Origin: an uncultured Dorea sp.
GTDB lineage: Bacteria; Bacillota; Clostridia; Lachnospirales; Lachnospiraceae
Direction: 5' to 3'
DNA length: 64,000 nucleotides
Assembly (NCBI GenBank): GCA_910580235.1
Contig: CAJTVU010000003.1
Location: 310,001 to 374,000 of the forward strand
How positions within the stretch are numbered: the stretch's first letter is position 1; each line of letters starts with the position of its first letter. Shown here in pieces: positions 34,752 through 43,456 of the stretch. Position numbers and translations under genes: made by a program. The notes beneath the pieces were generated by a model. It did not search any database, was not told the DNA's origin, and saw only the letters and a program-made list of their open reading frames with translations.

Positions 34752-35390
34752 CTAAAATCCCAATTCTTCATTTACAAGAATGATTTTTATCCTGCCCGGC
34801 TGTTTCGAAAATCTGGTAATGAGAAACTGACAGCAGATCGTCTGTAAATGTTTACAGTCAAAGCACTGGCCTGTTTTGGCGCATGGCGTCTCCAGATCGA
34901 ACCTCTGAGCATTTATGGGCGCCGCCTCGTTCCTCGCACGGGACACGGCTGCCTCCGCGTCTTTTACGACCTTATTCATTCCTACGATCATGATGACATT
35001 TCTTGGCCCGGACGCAATGGCGGAGACTCTGTTGCCAAGCCCGTCTATATTCACGATGATCCCGTCCTCTGCTATTGCATTGGCGCTTGTCAGGAAATAG
35101 TCGCAGTCATAGGCCGCCAGCTCGATCTGGCGCTTCTCTTCCGGCGTCTTGGCATCCTCCCGGCTGTATTCCTTATAATTCCCTTTACAGATAGCCTCTT
35201 TCAGGCCGATCTCCTGGATAGACACAGAGCCGCCCCAAGCTACGGACGAGCCTTCAGGAATCCATTCCAGCGCTTTTTCCAGCGCCTCCTCCTTCGTCTC
35301 AGCATAATAGCCTTCCATATTGCGAGCATTCAGATTCTTAATAATCTGGGCGCCAAGCAGCTTGTTCCTCTTTACACGATTCTCATTCAT
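34752..35390 (-). CDS. LUD-domain (LutC/DUF162) protein
   Basis: A 212-residue protein of the LUD family. Its relatives include LutC of L-lactate oxidation and many stand-alone forms in anaerobes. The conserved core is seen in IPEGSSVAWGGSVSIQEIGL and DYFLTSANAIAEDGIIVNIDG. A C-terminal Cys group (CAKTGQCFDCKHLQTICC) suggests an iron or metal centre. No lutA or lutB genes are adjacent. In some Lachnospiraceae such stand-alone genes are called lactate utilisation proteins without evidence. Confidence 0.85.
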   Translation of the reverse strand: MNENRVKRNKLLGAQIIKNLNARNMEGYYAETKEEALEKALEWIPEGSSVAWGGSVSIQEIGLKEAICKGNYKEYSREDAKTPEEKRQIELAAYDCDYFLTSANAIAEDGIIVNIDGLGNRVSAIASGPRNVIMIVGMNKVVKDAEAAVSRARNEAAPINAQRFDLETPCAKTGQCFDCKHLQTICCQFLITRFSKQPGRIKIILVNEELGF

Positions 35391-35443
35391 ATGTAGCCCC
35401 TCCTGTATAATATATCAATGTACTCTAAACATTATACCATATT

Positions 35444-35535
35444 TACGGGATGGGGACGTACACTTTTTGCAAAAGCGTACGTCCCCATCCCGTAAAGCCC
35501 GTGTCCCCAACTGCGTTTTAGGGTGTCCCCAGCCG
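35444..35535. repeat. REP-like element, GGGGACGTACGC family, copy 2, with half-units
   Basis: The core palindrome 35444-35494 runs from TACGGGATGGGGACGTAC to GTACGTCCCCATCCCGTA. It is followed by two half-units, CCCGTGTCCCC and GGGTGTCCCC (35497-35535). The last half-unit contains the stop codon and last three codons of the pucR-like gene. Confidence 0.88.
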
Positions 35536-36651
35536 CATAATATAAAAGGAAAGCATGATTTTTGTCCGGTTTTCGTTAGCTAATATATCGTACCCCAATA
35601 TATCTTTTATTTTATTCAGCTTATAGGACAGTGTGTTCTTATGGCAGTACAGCGCCTGAGATGTCCCAAGCGTGCTGCATTCATGGTCAAAATATGCCTC
35701 CAGGATATCCACATAATCCGTCCCTTTCTGCCTGTCGTACTCCAACAAGCTCCCCAGCGTCTCTTCCACAAATGCTTTGTACAAGAGGGAGTCTTTCCCG
35801 TCAGCTAATATTTTGTATACGCCCAGCTCGTCGTAGTGCAGGATGTTGGTCGGGATAGCTGTCTTTGTAAGCTGGTAGGCCGTGTACGCCTTCTCGTATG
35901 ACAGGTGGATGTCCCATACGCCCTTTACTATGGGCCCGATGCCCGCATAAATATTGTCGTCCCGGGAGCATAGCTTTCGGACTTCATTCTCGACCTGCGC
36001 GCGCCTTGCCCCTGCGATGAGGATGATAAGCCGGCCTTTTTCTTTATATATGATCCCGCTTCTTAGCATATAATGGAGCCTTTTCTCAATTTCCTCCAGA
36101 GTCTCATTGCCGTTCTCGGTATCGTATGTATGGCAGCTTAGCACGACCACTACATATTCCATATCACGGAAAAAGCCATTGCTCTCAAAATGGGACAGGT
36201 ACACCTCCTCATTCTGGGGATAATAAATGGCATTCTTAAGCGCCGCTGTAAGATTTGTGTCTCTTTGTTCATTCCGCAGGAGGATCTCGGAGAACATACG
36301 GACAATGTCAATGTACGGAGTATGTCGGGAGGCGGAGAACAGGGGGAATTTTATCTGATTACAATAATCTATGATCTCCTGCGGGTACTCCTTGCCGTCA
36401 TGCAGAGAGACGATCAGCCCTCCTGCGCGGGCCCGCACCAGAACGTCAATAAAATCCTTCAGCCATTTGTCAGAAGTATAGTGAAGGCCAGAGTTGAATA
36501 TAAGCTCGTCCCCGTGCAACAATGGCGCAAAATCCGGCCCTTCTGCCGTGTGGATCCATCCGATGGATCTCCCGAAGCAGCTGTGCGTATGCAGCTTTAC
36601 TCCATACGTCGGCTTTATCTGTGCATACAGGTCTTTTAGCTCAACAGCCAT
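35518..36651 (-). CDS. PucR/CdaR-family transcriptional regulator
   Basis: A 377-residue regulator. The N-terminal part (about 1-120) resembles the purine catabolism regulatory (PucR) domain, the middle is a degenerate GGDEF-like region (YAGIGPIVKGVWDIHLSYEKA), and the C-terminal HTH_30 contains TSQALYCHKNTLSYKLNKI. Members control purine or sugar-diacid use; the target here is unknown and no catabolic genes adjoin it. The last codons LGTP and the stop come from a repeat half-unit. A palindrome upstream may be its own operator. Confidence 0.88.
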   Translation of the reverse strand: MAVELKDLYAQIKPTYGVKLHTHSCFGRSIGWIHTAEGPDFAPLLHGDELIFNSGLHYTSDKWLKDFIDVLVRARAGGLIVSLHDGKEYPQEIIDYCNQIKFPLFSASRHTPYIDIVRMFSEILLRNEQRDTNLTAALKNAIYYPQNEEVYLSHFESNGFFRDMEYVVVVLSCHTYDTENGNETLEEIEKRLHYMLRSGIIYKEKGRLIILIAGARRAQVENEVRKLCSRDDNIYAGIGPIVKGVWDIHLSYEKAYTAYQLTKTAIPTNILHYDELGVYKILADGKDSLLYKAFVEETLGSLLEYDRQKGTDYVDILEAYFDHECSTLGTSQALYCHKNTLSYKLNKIKDILGYDILANENRTKIMLSFYIMRLGTP

Positions 36652-36686
36652 ATATCCCCCCTCCTTTTCTACATTTTATCACAAAT

Positions 36687-36701
36687 TGTGCTTTAAGCAC
36701 A
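36687..36701. promoter_or_regulatory. Palindromic operator candidate upstream of the pucR-like gene
   Basis: TGTGCTTTAAGCACA is a perfect 15-base palindrome. It covers the place where the -35 should be, ahead of a minus-strand TAAAAT box, and lies 36 bases before the gene start. Autoregulation is an inference. Confidence 0.5.
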
Positions 36702-36845
36702 TAATTTTTCTTGATTTTTATATCTTGAAACTATTTCCAAACGTCTTTTTTAGTGATATATTGTTCTTGGAATACAAAACAATAATTACTATAACCCCGA
36801 TTTTGTATTCTCCGTGCAATCGCCAGATTATTAAAAACAAAGAAA

Positions 36846-36880
36846 GCGGCGGACAGGCCAGGGCTTGTCGCGCCGTTTTT
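36846..36880 (+). terminator. Orphan terminator-like hairpin
   Basis: CGGCGGACA pairs with TGTCGCGCCG and is followed by TTTTTC on the plus strand. No plus-strand gene precedes it, so it may end a small RNA or be a remnant. Confidence 0.4.
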
Positions 36881-36948
36881 CTTGTCTGCTGCCCTCGGCC
36901 GGCAAGGGCGCACACGCCTCAAAACAGGATAATCTCTCTGTGTGCATA

Positions 36949-36977
36949 TTGACTTTTTGTTCAAAACACGGTAAAAT
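36949..36977 (+). promoter_or_regulatory. Promoter of the SRP RNA gene
   Basis: TTGACT, 17 bases, TAAAAT, seven bases before the start of the RNA. Confidence 0.8.
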
Positions 36978-36983
36978 AAAGAC

Positions 36984-37247
36984 TCGTGCAGCCGGGGTGT
37001 TAGCGGTACCTTGTACCTGCAATCCGCTATAGCAGGGGTGATGTTACGTGGAGGGCTTATGTCTGTGGGGCTGCCTTTCGTAAGTGGCGTTGAAGTCTGG
37101 GTCTTACGCGACGGAAATCCGCGAACCGTGTCAGGTCGGGAACGAAGCAGCACTAAGCGGAACCTTCCGGGTGCCGTGAGGTCGCCTGGGCTGAGCTAAC
37201 TGCAAAAGTAACGCTCATGGATCTTCGTTCGAAGCGTAACGCACGAA
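36984..37247 (+). ncRNA. ffs: Signal recognition particle RNA, large (Alu-containing) type
   Basis: About 264 bases closed by CGTGC (36985) with GCACG (37241). Near the 5' end the Alu-domain run TAGCGGTACC-TTGTACCTGCAATCCGCT matches Bacillus scRNA. The SRP54-binding helix 8 shows GTGTCAGGTCGGGAACG and GAAGCAGCACTAAG, with one unusual base where GGTCCGGAAGG is normal. The late run GCCTGGGCTGAGCTAACTGC is also as in Bacillus. It forms the ribonucleoprotein with Ffh for co-translational targeting of membrane proteins. Confidence 0.95.
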
Positions 37248-37260
37248 AAAAGAAAATATC

Positions 37261-37310
37261 ATACCCATCCGGGCATGCGCTGCAAAACACCGGATGGGTA
37301 TTATTTTTTC
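37261..37310 (+). terminator. Terminator of the SRP RNA (bidirectional)
   Basis: ATACCCATCCGG pairs perfectly with CCGGATGGGTAT around 17 bases and is followed by TATTTTTTC on the plus strand. On the minus strand it lies over the tadA stop and could end that transcript as well. Confidence 0.85.
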
Positions 37311-37765
37311 TTTTCCCGCAGCTCTTTAAAAAACTCTTTCATCATCTGGCTGCACTCTTCTTCCAACACGCCCGTAGCCAATTCTGCCTGATGATTAAAC
37401 TCCTCCATCTGCAAAAGATTAAGGATAGACCCCGCGCACCCTGCCTTCGGGTTCATGCACCCTACCACTACCCTTTCCATACGGGACTGGACAATGGCGC
37501 CCGCACACATCTGGCAAGGCTCCAGCGTCACGTACATCGTACACTTCTCAAGCCTCCAGTCATCCATCTTCTTACTGGCCTTTTTTATAGCGATAAGCTC
37601 TGCGTGCGCCAGCGTATTTTTATCAATGGTCCTCCGATTATATCCTCGGCCGATTATCTTATCCTCGTACACGATCACGCAGCCAATGGGCACTTCTCCG
37701 ATGGCATAGGCCTTCCTAGCCTGCCTGATGGCTTCTCTCATATACTTTTCATCTGTATTCTTCAT
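37301..37765 (-). CDS. tadA: tRNA-specific adenosine deaminase
   Basis: Converts A34 to inosine in tRNA-Arg(ACG). The 154 residues carry the zinc deaminase signatures: HAELIAI (His ligand and catalytic Glu) and PCQMCAGA (two Cys ligands). The N-terminal EAIRQARKAYAIGEVPIGCV is standard. It ends at the SRP RNA terminator, converging with that gene. Close linkage of tadA and the SRP RNA is also known in Bacillus. Confidence 0.95.
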   Translation of the reverse strand: MKNTDEKYMREAIRQARKAYAIGEVPIGCVIVYEDKIIGRGYNRRTIDKNTLAHAELIAIKKASKKMDDWRLEKCTMYVTLEPCQMCAGAIVQSRMERVVVGCMNPKAGCAGSILNLLQMEEFNHQAELATGVLEEECSQMMKEFFKELREKKK

Positions 37766-37795
37766 CTGTTCTCTCCATAAGCCCTGATCCGACAG

Positions 37796-38698
37796 CTACA
37801 TGGGCGGGCGGCGCACCTGGCGGCACCAATACCCAAAAGGCTGCTCCTCGTCACATTCCTCCGGGGCAAGGGAAAGCTTCGTCCTCTTTGCCTCTATAAA
37901 TTCAGGAAAGCCCATATTCCCCGCTATCTCCGCCTCTTTCTCGTGATAGATCCCAGGTACGCCCAGCTTCAATATCCTTCCGTCGTCCAGAAGGACAAGG
38001 TGGCGATAATTATAATATCCATGCATGAGGAAATTATTATTGGCAAGCCTCCATTCACAGCGTGGGAGCATACTGATCTCCCTGCGCTGGATCTTCTTTA
38101 CCTGCCACGGGCATACCGGCTCCTCCTCGTCATCCATATCCATCGCAGGGCTTCCCGCTGCCAGCATATCCCCCTCCATCTGAGGGGCTCCATCCTCCAT
38201 CGTTTCTGAAGCAGGCGGCAGCGCAGCCTCAAACGCAGCCTCCGGCTCTTCCATCTGTACAGTCTCTTCGCCTTCTTCCGGTTCCCTTTGCGTTCCTCCC
38301 ACCCTTACATCATTTACATCAAACGGGCGGATGCTCTCTACATCTATCGGCGTTTCGTCCCATACCGCTGCGAACCTTCTCCCCCCTGAGCTCTCCAGGA
38401 GCATCCCGCACACAGCGTCATAATTCTCCGGCCTCCCCGTGTCCTCTCCAGTATATCGAAGCCTATAGTTAAGAGCCGGCCCCATATAGGCAATATCCCC
38501 CTGGGGCGCTGCCAGGACCTGCTCTCCATCCCGGTAGAACAAAGACACTTTCAGGCTCTCCATCCCGCTTAATCGAAGCCCTTTCCCATGAATGTGGACA
38601 GTACTCTCCCCACTGTCCTGCTCTACTTTTACGAACCCCACATTACGCATTCTCTTTCCCTGCTCGTACTCATACAGATAACGAATAAATCGTTTCAA
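37796..38698 (-). CDS. Hypothetical protein (DUF6128-like)
   Basis: I do not recognise an activity. The 300-residue protein starts with a TTG codon (AGGAGTGGGATT upstream). It has a conserved-looking N-terminal domain (about 1-130, RFIRYLYEYEQGKRMRNVGF), an acidic, low-complexity middle rich in Glu, Pro and Met (about 135-195), and a C-terminal domain with NNNFLMHGYYNYRHLVLL and LKLGVPGIYHEKEAEIA. It resembles a family seen in Lachnospiraceae and thought of as DUF6128. No membrane segment. Confidence 0.7.
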   Translation of the reverse strand: MKRFIRYLYEYEQGKRMRNVGFVKVEQDSGESTVHIHGKGLRLSGMESLKVSLFYRDGEQVLAAPQGDIAYMGPALNYRLRYTGEDTGRPENYDAVCGMLLESSGGRRFAAVWDETPIDVESIRPFDVNDVRVGGTQREPEEGEETVQMEEPEAAFEAALPPASETMEDGAPQMEGDMLAAGSPAMDMDDEEEPVCPWQVKKIQRREISMLPRCEWRLANNNFLMHGYYNYRHLVLLDDGRILKLGVPGIYHEKEAEIAGNMGFPEFIEAKRTKLSLAPEECDEEQPFGYWCRQVRRPPM

Positions 38699-38772
38699 AA
38701 TCCCACTCCTAATTTTGGCTTATTTATCACAATCTATTCCGCTGCTTCTGAAAAAATACCAGCAGGAGATAC

Positions 38773-40197
38773 TTATATCATTGCTCTTAGCTCCTGGTAC
38801 AGCCGTTTCGCATAGCTGTCCGTCATTCCGCACACATAATCTGTCACAAGGAGAAGCCTTAAATACAGCCTCTCTTCGTCCGTCTTCCCTTTTGCATGGA
38901 AATGATAGGCCTTCTTATAATTCCCCGAGATAAAAGACACCATCCGAAGATCGATGGAGCCTCTGCGCTCCTTTCCATCGTCATACTGTATGATCGCCGT
39001 GACGAACTTATCCATAAGGAAATCTATCATCGCCGCCTCCGCCACTTCCATCCGGTAAATGGATTCCGACGTAAATACTTCCCGGTATGCCAGATCTCCC
39101 AAAAGATCCATCAGCCTCTCTGCAAATGTACGATGGAACAAGTCATACTTGTACTCGCCGCTCATAATCGCCCCATAGTTCGATGTAAACCCAAAAGTAG
39201 CGCAGTTGATCAGAAAGCCCTGCACCCGCACGATCCAGTTCTTGATAGCATACTCCTCCGGGTTGCCGACATGGCGCTCCCTGCCCCTCGCATACAGCTC
39301 TTCCAGCTTGTCCGCGGGCCTGAACGCCTTCTCATCCAGAACATACGTCTGCTGCAGCTCTTGCAGCTCTTCCAACAATTTGTGATAAGTGAGGAAGCCT
39401 TTGACGAAAGCGTCCTCAATATCGGCCGTCTTATAGGCAATATCGTCCGCCGCCTCTAAAATGAAAGCCAGCGGATGCCTGCTGCCGTTCGTCCCCGTCT
39501 CTTTCTGGATCTCCTCAAAGATCTCCGCATCCGCATAGTAATAGCCCATCTTCTTATCCTTAATGTTCCCGCTTCCTTTATTAATCTGCGTTGAGGCGAC
39601 AGGATATTTCACAATCGTATTCAGGAGGGCATATGTCAGGTTCATCCCCTGCTCGTCCACAAGGAAGTGCAGCTTCGTCACGAGCCGCAGCGCCTGTGCA
39701 TTCCCTTCAAAATGATAGAAATCTTCCCGCATCTGGGGCGTCAGTGCCTCCTCCAACGGTCTTCCATGATAAGACATAACAGGAAGGTTCCTCACGAACC
39801 ACTCCCGGATAGACGTCTCTCCAAAGTGTCCGAAAGGAGGGTTCCCAATATCATGGATCAGCCCTGCACATTGCAGGATATTGCATATGTCCTCTTTCAT
39901 TCGGGGCGTAAAGCCAGGATCCCTCTTATAAGCAAGGATGTTCTCCCCAATATTCTGCCCAAGAGATTTGGCAAAGGAAGATACCTCCAGCGAGTGCGTC
40001 AGCCTTGTGCGTATAAAGTCGCTCTTATCCAGTGGGAATACTTGCGTCTTATCCTGTAGCCGCCGGAACGACGCGCTCCCGATGATCCTGTGGTAATCCT
40101 TCTCAAACTCACTGCGAAGATCCGCGCTTCTTGCATATTTTGCTTTCCCCGAAGCCCCCCGGCTCCGCTTTGTAGACAGTAGCTGTTCCCAGTCCAT
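38773..40197 (-). CDS. dgt: Deoxyguanosinetriphosphate triphosphohydrolase-like protein
   Basis: HD-domain enzyme that removes triphosphate from dNTPs, chiefly dGTP. The 474 residues include RRLQDKTQVFPLDKSDFIRT and TRLTHSLEVSSFAKSLGQ with His ligands, plus HDIGNPPFGHFGE with the HD pair. ILEAADDIAYKTADIEDA contains a later Asp ligand. Length fits the type with a C-terminal helical extension. It is preceded by an HTH-protein gene 30 bases upstream, so the pair may be co-transcribed. Confidence 0.93.
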   Translation of the reverse strand: MDWEQLLSTKRSRGASGKAKYARSADLRSEFEKDYHRIIGSASFRRLQDKTQVFPLDKSDFIRTRLTHSLEVSSFAKSLGQNIGENILAYKRDPGFTPRMKEDICNILQCAGLIHDIGNPPFGHFGETSIREWFVRNLPVMSYHGRPLEEALTPQMREDFYHFEGNAQALRLVTKLHFLVDEQGMNLTYALLNTIVKYPVASTQINKGSGNIKDKKMGYYYADAEIFEEIQKETGTNGSRHPLAFILEAADDIAYKTADIEDAFVKGFLTYHKLLEELQELQQTYVLDEKAFRPADKLEELYARGRERHVGNPEEYAIKNWIVRVQGFLINCATFGFTSNYGAIMSGEYKYDLFHRTFAERLMDLLGDLAYREVFTSESIYRMEVAEAAMIDFLMDKFVTAIIQYDDGKERRGSIDLRMVSFISGNYKKAYHFHAKGKTDEERLYLRLLLVTDYVCGMTDSYAKRLYQELRAMI

Positions 40198-40226
40198 AAA
40201 TCTCCACTCCTAACTCTTAAGCGTAC

Positions 40227-41090
40227 TTAATCCAGATAGATCGGCGGCTCATAGTCATTTCCAAGAAGCGCTTTCTTCCGCTCTTGGTAGCCTAAGAACG
40301 CCCATTCCGTCATATCCGTCCACTTGTGCTCCGCACGGTCGTACACTTGTACATACCCGATCCTCTCCGGGTGGACGCGCACACTGTTCGTCTTGTACTC
40401 TCTCCCTGTATAAGGGTTCACATCTCCATGCTCCGTATCTTCTTCCTCATCTAATATCCCGTCGCTTAAGACGTCTCCCACAAGCACGTCTTCGCTTAAC
40501 ACGTCTTCCACAAGCACTTCCTGTTCTTCTCCCTTTTCCCTGGCTCTGTGAAGATGGAATCCCCAGCCCTGCTTCCTTTCCTTTCTTGCCGCCGCGCCGC
40601 TGTCGCTCTCACGGCTATCCCTGGACCGCGCCTCACGGCCGTCCGTATGCCTGTCCGCCGTGTATGATCCGTCCACATGTATGCCCTTCTCAGATCCATC
40701 TTCTGTATATGCGCCCTCTATGACATGTCTGTCTTCTGCGCTTTCCTGCCGCCGCACCTCTTCGTCGTTCTCCTGCGCGCGCGCAGCAGGCTGTACCGAG
40801 GCTTCCCGGCTCTTTGTCCCTGCCTCTTCCGCCTCCGGCTCCTGCAAACGAGCCTCGCCTGCGGCCGGGCTTTCTTCCAGTATGCTCAAGTGCAGAGGGC
40901 AGCCCAGGATCCCGGCGATCATACGCATGTCCTGCTCCTGAAAATTATCTCTCGAAAGCCTCTGTGTTAAATTCTGGCGGGACATCTTCTTCCCGGTCCG
41001 CTCCTCAATGATCTCGGCCAGCTCCTTAATCGTCATGCCCTTACGGTTCAGGACGACTTTGACCTGTTCCCCGAATGTTAATCCAAGCAT
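40227..41090 (-). CDS. HTH-domain protein with low-complexity tail
   Basis: A 287-residue protein that begins MLGLTFGEQVKVVLNRKG, with AGGAGG eight bases upstream; an extended frame begins 25 codons earlier without such a site. Residues about 1-75 form a Cro/CI-type helix-turn-helix (MTIKELAEIIEE, SRQNLTQRLSRDNF). The middle (about 80-240) is a long disordered region rich in Glu, Arg and Ala. The C-terminal 60 residues (GYVQVYDRAEHKWTDMTEW) look folded. It probably binds DNA; the target is unknown. Confidence 0.78.
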   Translation of the reverse strand: MLGLTFGEQVKVVLNRKGMTIKELAEIIEERTGKKMSRQNLTQRLSRDNFQEQDMRMIAGILGCPLHLSILEESPAAGEARLQEPEAEEAGTKSREASVQPAARAQENDEEVRRQESAEDRHVIEGAYTEDGSEKGIHVDGSYTADRHTDGREARSRDSRESDSGAAARKERKQGWGFHLHRAREKGEEQEVLVEDVLSEDVLVGDVLSDGILDEEEDTEHGDVNPYTGREYKTNSVRVHPERIGYVQVYDRAEHKWTDMTEWAFLGYQERKKALLGNDYEPPIYLD

Positions 41091-41254
41091 CGCTTCTCCT
41101 CCTATAATCAGATGTACCCTCCCTCGGGCGTCCTCTTGTATGTAAATTATTTTATTTCTTAACAAATCCTTGCTTTTCTATTCTAACAAATACATCTTTA
41201 TGCGTCAACTGCCCCACCCTTCTGGCTTGCATGTGTAAAAATGCAAAAGCTCCA

Positions 41255-41283
41255 TTGACAAATCCCCGCTTAAAACGTAGTAT
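41255..41283 (+). promoter_or_regulatory. Promoter of the aroF-aroB-SDR group
   Basis: TTGACA, 17 bases, TAGTAT, about 45 bases before the aroF start. Confidence 0.65.
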
Positions 41284-41329
41284 AAAAGGTACTTTCATGT
41301 ATATATACATGCAGCAAGGAGTTGACATT

Positions 41330-42346
41330 ATGATTATTGTATTGAAACCACGTACAACAAAACAGGAGATTGCCCGTGTAGAGGAGATGGTCAAAGCGCG
41401 CGGGCTTGATACCCATATTATTGAAGGTTCTGAGATGACGATCATCGGCTGTATCGGCGATACGACCCGCATTGATATAAAGCTTTTCGAGGTCGATCCG
41501 TCCGTTACAAAGGTCATGCATGTACAAGAGCCGTACAAGCTGGCCAGCCGCGCATTCCACCCGGAAGATTCCGTCATAGATGTGTCGGGAGTAAAGATTG
41601 GGGGCGGGCATCTGGGCCTCATCGCCGGCCCCTGCTCCGTCGAATCGACAGAGCAGGTCCTTGAGATTGCCACGACCGTAAAGGCGGCGGGAGCCAACCT
41701 TCTAAGAGGCGGCGCATTTAAGCCTCGCACAAGCCCGTACTCTTTCCAGGGCATGGGGCTTGACGGGCTTAACATCCTGTGCGAAGCGAAGGCGGCCACC
41801 GGGCTTCCAATCGTAACGGAGCTGATGTCCACAGCGCATCTGGATATTTTCCATGAGAAAGTAGACTTAATCCAGATCGGCGCGCGCAATATGCAGAATT
41901 TTGACCTTTTAAAGCGCCTGGGGGACATCGATCGGCCAATCCTGTTAAAAAGAGGCTTAAACGCCACTTACGAGGAATGGTTCATGTCAGCGGAGTATAT
42001 TATGGCCGCCGGAAATGAAAATGTAATCCTCTGCGAGCGGGGGATCCGTACCTTTGAGAGCTTTACAAGAAATACGCTGGATCTCCAGAGCATACCCGTA
42101 GGCCGGAAGCTGACGCATCTCCCGATCGTCATCGACCCAAGCCATGCCGGAGGGAAATGGTGGCTCGTAGAGCCCATGGCAAAGGCGGCCGTCGCAGCAG
42201 GAGCAGACGGGCTTATGATCGAAGTGCATAACAATCCTGAATGCGCGCTGTGCGACGGCGCACAATCTCTGAAGCCCAAAAAGTACGAAGAATTGATCAG
42301 ACAAGTATCCGGTATCGCGAAGATCATCGGGAAGACAGCAGACTAA
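41330..42346 (+). CDS. aroF: 3-deoxy-7-phosphoheptulonate synthase (type I)
   Basis: Joins phosphoenolpyruvate and erythrose 4-phosphate in the first step of the shikimate pathway. It has 338 residues: an N-terminal ferredoxin-like extension (about 1-70, MIIVLKPRTTKQEIARVEEM), then the KDO8P-type barrel with AGPCSVES, RGGAFKPRTSPYSFQGMG, LIQIGARNMQNF and LPIVIDPSHAGG. The N-terminal domain is often the site of feedback inhibition by aromatic amino acids. The start follows AAGGAG. It is the first gene of the aro group, upstream of aroB. Confidence 0.96.
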   Translation: MIIVLKPRTTKQEIARVEEMVKARGLDTHIIEGSEMTIIGCIGDTTRIDIKLFEVDPSVTKVMHVQEPYKLASRAFHPEDSVIDVSGVKIGGGHLGLIAGPCSVESTEQVLEIATTVKAAGANLLRGGAFKPRTSPYSFQGMGLDGLNILCEAKAATGLPIVTELMSTAHLDIFHEKVDLIQIGARNMQNFDLLKRLGDIDRPILLKRGLNATYEEWFMSAEYIMAAGNENVILCERGIRTFESFTRNTLDLQSIPVGRKLTHLPIVIDPSHAGGKWWLVEPMAKAAVAAGADGLMIEVHNNPECALCDGAQSLKPKKYEELIRQVSGIAKIIGKTAD

Positions 42347-42369
42347 ATACAAGAAGAAAAGGCGATATT

Positions 42370-43437
42370 ATGAAATTATACGTAGACCTGGGGAAGAACA
42401 GCTATCTCATCTATATTGAGAACGGTATTATGGACGAGGCAGCAGAACATATAGAGAAAGTATTCTCCGGGAAAAAGATTATGATTATTTCCGACGATAA
42501 CGTATATCCCCTCTATGGGGAGAAGCTGAAATCTGCCCTGGCCGCACAATATGAATGCTATGAGCTTATTATCCCCCACGGGGAGGAGTCCAAGAGCTTC
42601 CACACTCTCCCCGCCATCTATACTGCCTTGCTCAAAGCCAGGATGTCCAGAAGCGATCTTGTAATCGCCCTGGGGGGAGGAGTGATCGGCGACCTGGCCG
42701 GATATGCGGCCGCCAGCTATCTTCGGGGCATCGGCTTTATCCAGATACCGACCTCCCTGCTGGCGCAGGTAGATTCATCTGTAGGCGGCAAAGTGGCGGT
42801 AGATCTCTTGCAGGGCAAGAACCTTGTAGGGGCGTTCTATCAGCCGTCCCTCGTGCTCATTGACCCACTTGTGCTAAATACGCTGCCAGAGCGCTTCATC
42901 CATGACGGCATGGGCGAAGTCATCAAATACGGCTGCATTAAAGATGCAGACCTGTTCGGGATGCTGGAAGGCCACAGCTCTTTTACAGACTTGAAGGAAG
43001 ATCTGACAGACATCATATGCCGCTGTGTAGACATTAAACGGGCGATCGTAGAAGAGGATCCTTTTGACACAGGCAAGCGGATGCTGCTGAACTTTGGCCA
43101 CACTCTGGCGCACACGATAGAGCAGTATTTCCAATATAACCGGGAGAGCCACGGAGAAGCTGTGGCCATCGGCATGTACCAGATCATGCGCCTGGCCGAA
43201 GAGCGCGAGATGGCTCCCGAGGGCATTTCTGAGAGGATACGCAAAGTCCTGGTAAAATATGGGCTGCCCTTTGAATGCGGGCTTCCTCTTGCGGATCTTA
43301 TGGAGGCCGTCGCGCTGGACAAAAAGAATCTGGGCGGGAAATTAAATGTCATCCTGCTGCATGCCACAGGAGACGCTTATGTATATCCGACTTCCACAGA
43401 TTTCTTTACGAAGGGGACGCAAGGAAGGATCATATAA
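42370..43437 (+). CDS. aroB: 3-dehydroquinate synthase
   Basis: NAD- and zinc-dependent second step of the shikimate pathway. The 355 residues include the NAD site GEESKSFHT and ALGGGVIGDLAGYAA, the zinc His and Glu region GEVIKYGCI and LNFGHTLAHTIE, and SHGEAVAIGM. It starts 23 bases after aroF and ends 19 bases before the SDR gene. Confidence 0.95.
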   Translation: MKLYVDLGKNSYLIYIENGIMDEAAEHIEKVFSGKKIMIISDDNVYPLYGEKLKSALAAQYECYELIIPHGEESKSFHTLPAIYTALLKARMSRSDLVIALGGGVIGDLAGYAAASYLRGIGFIQIPTSLLAQVDSSVGGKVAVDLLQGKNLVGAFYQPSLVLIDPLVLNTLPERFIHDGMGEVIKYGCIKDADLFGMLEGHSSFTDLKEDLTDIICRCVDIKRAIVEEDPFDTGKRMLLNFGHTLAHTIEQYFQYNRESHGEAVAIGMYQIMRLAEEREMAPEGISERIRKVLVKYGLPFECGLPLADLMEAVALDKKNLGGKLNVILLHATGDAYVYPTSTDFFTKGTQGRII

Positions 43438-43456
43438 TCCCAAAGGAGGAGCTGCT

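Larger units (their letters stand above)
36652..36983. other. Gene-free region between pucR-like gene and SRP RNA
   Basis: About 330 bases without a supported gene. It contains the pucR-side palindrome at 36687-36701, an orphan terminator-like hairpin at 36846-36880 and, at its right end, the SRP RNA promoter. Nothing else could be assigned. Confidence 0.6.
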
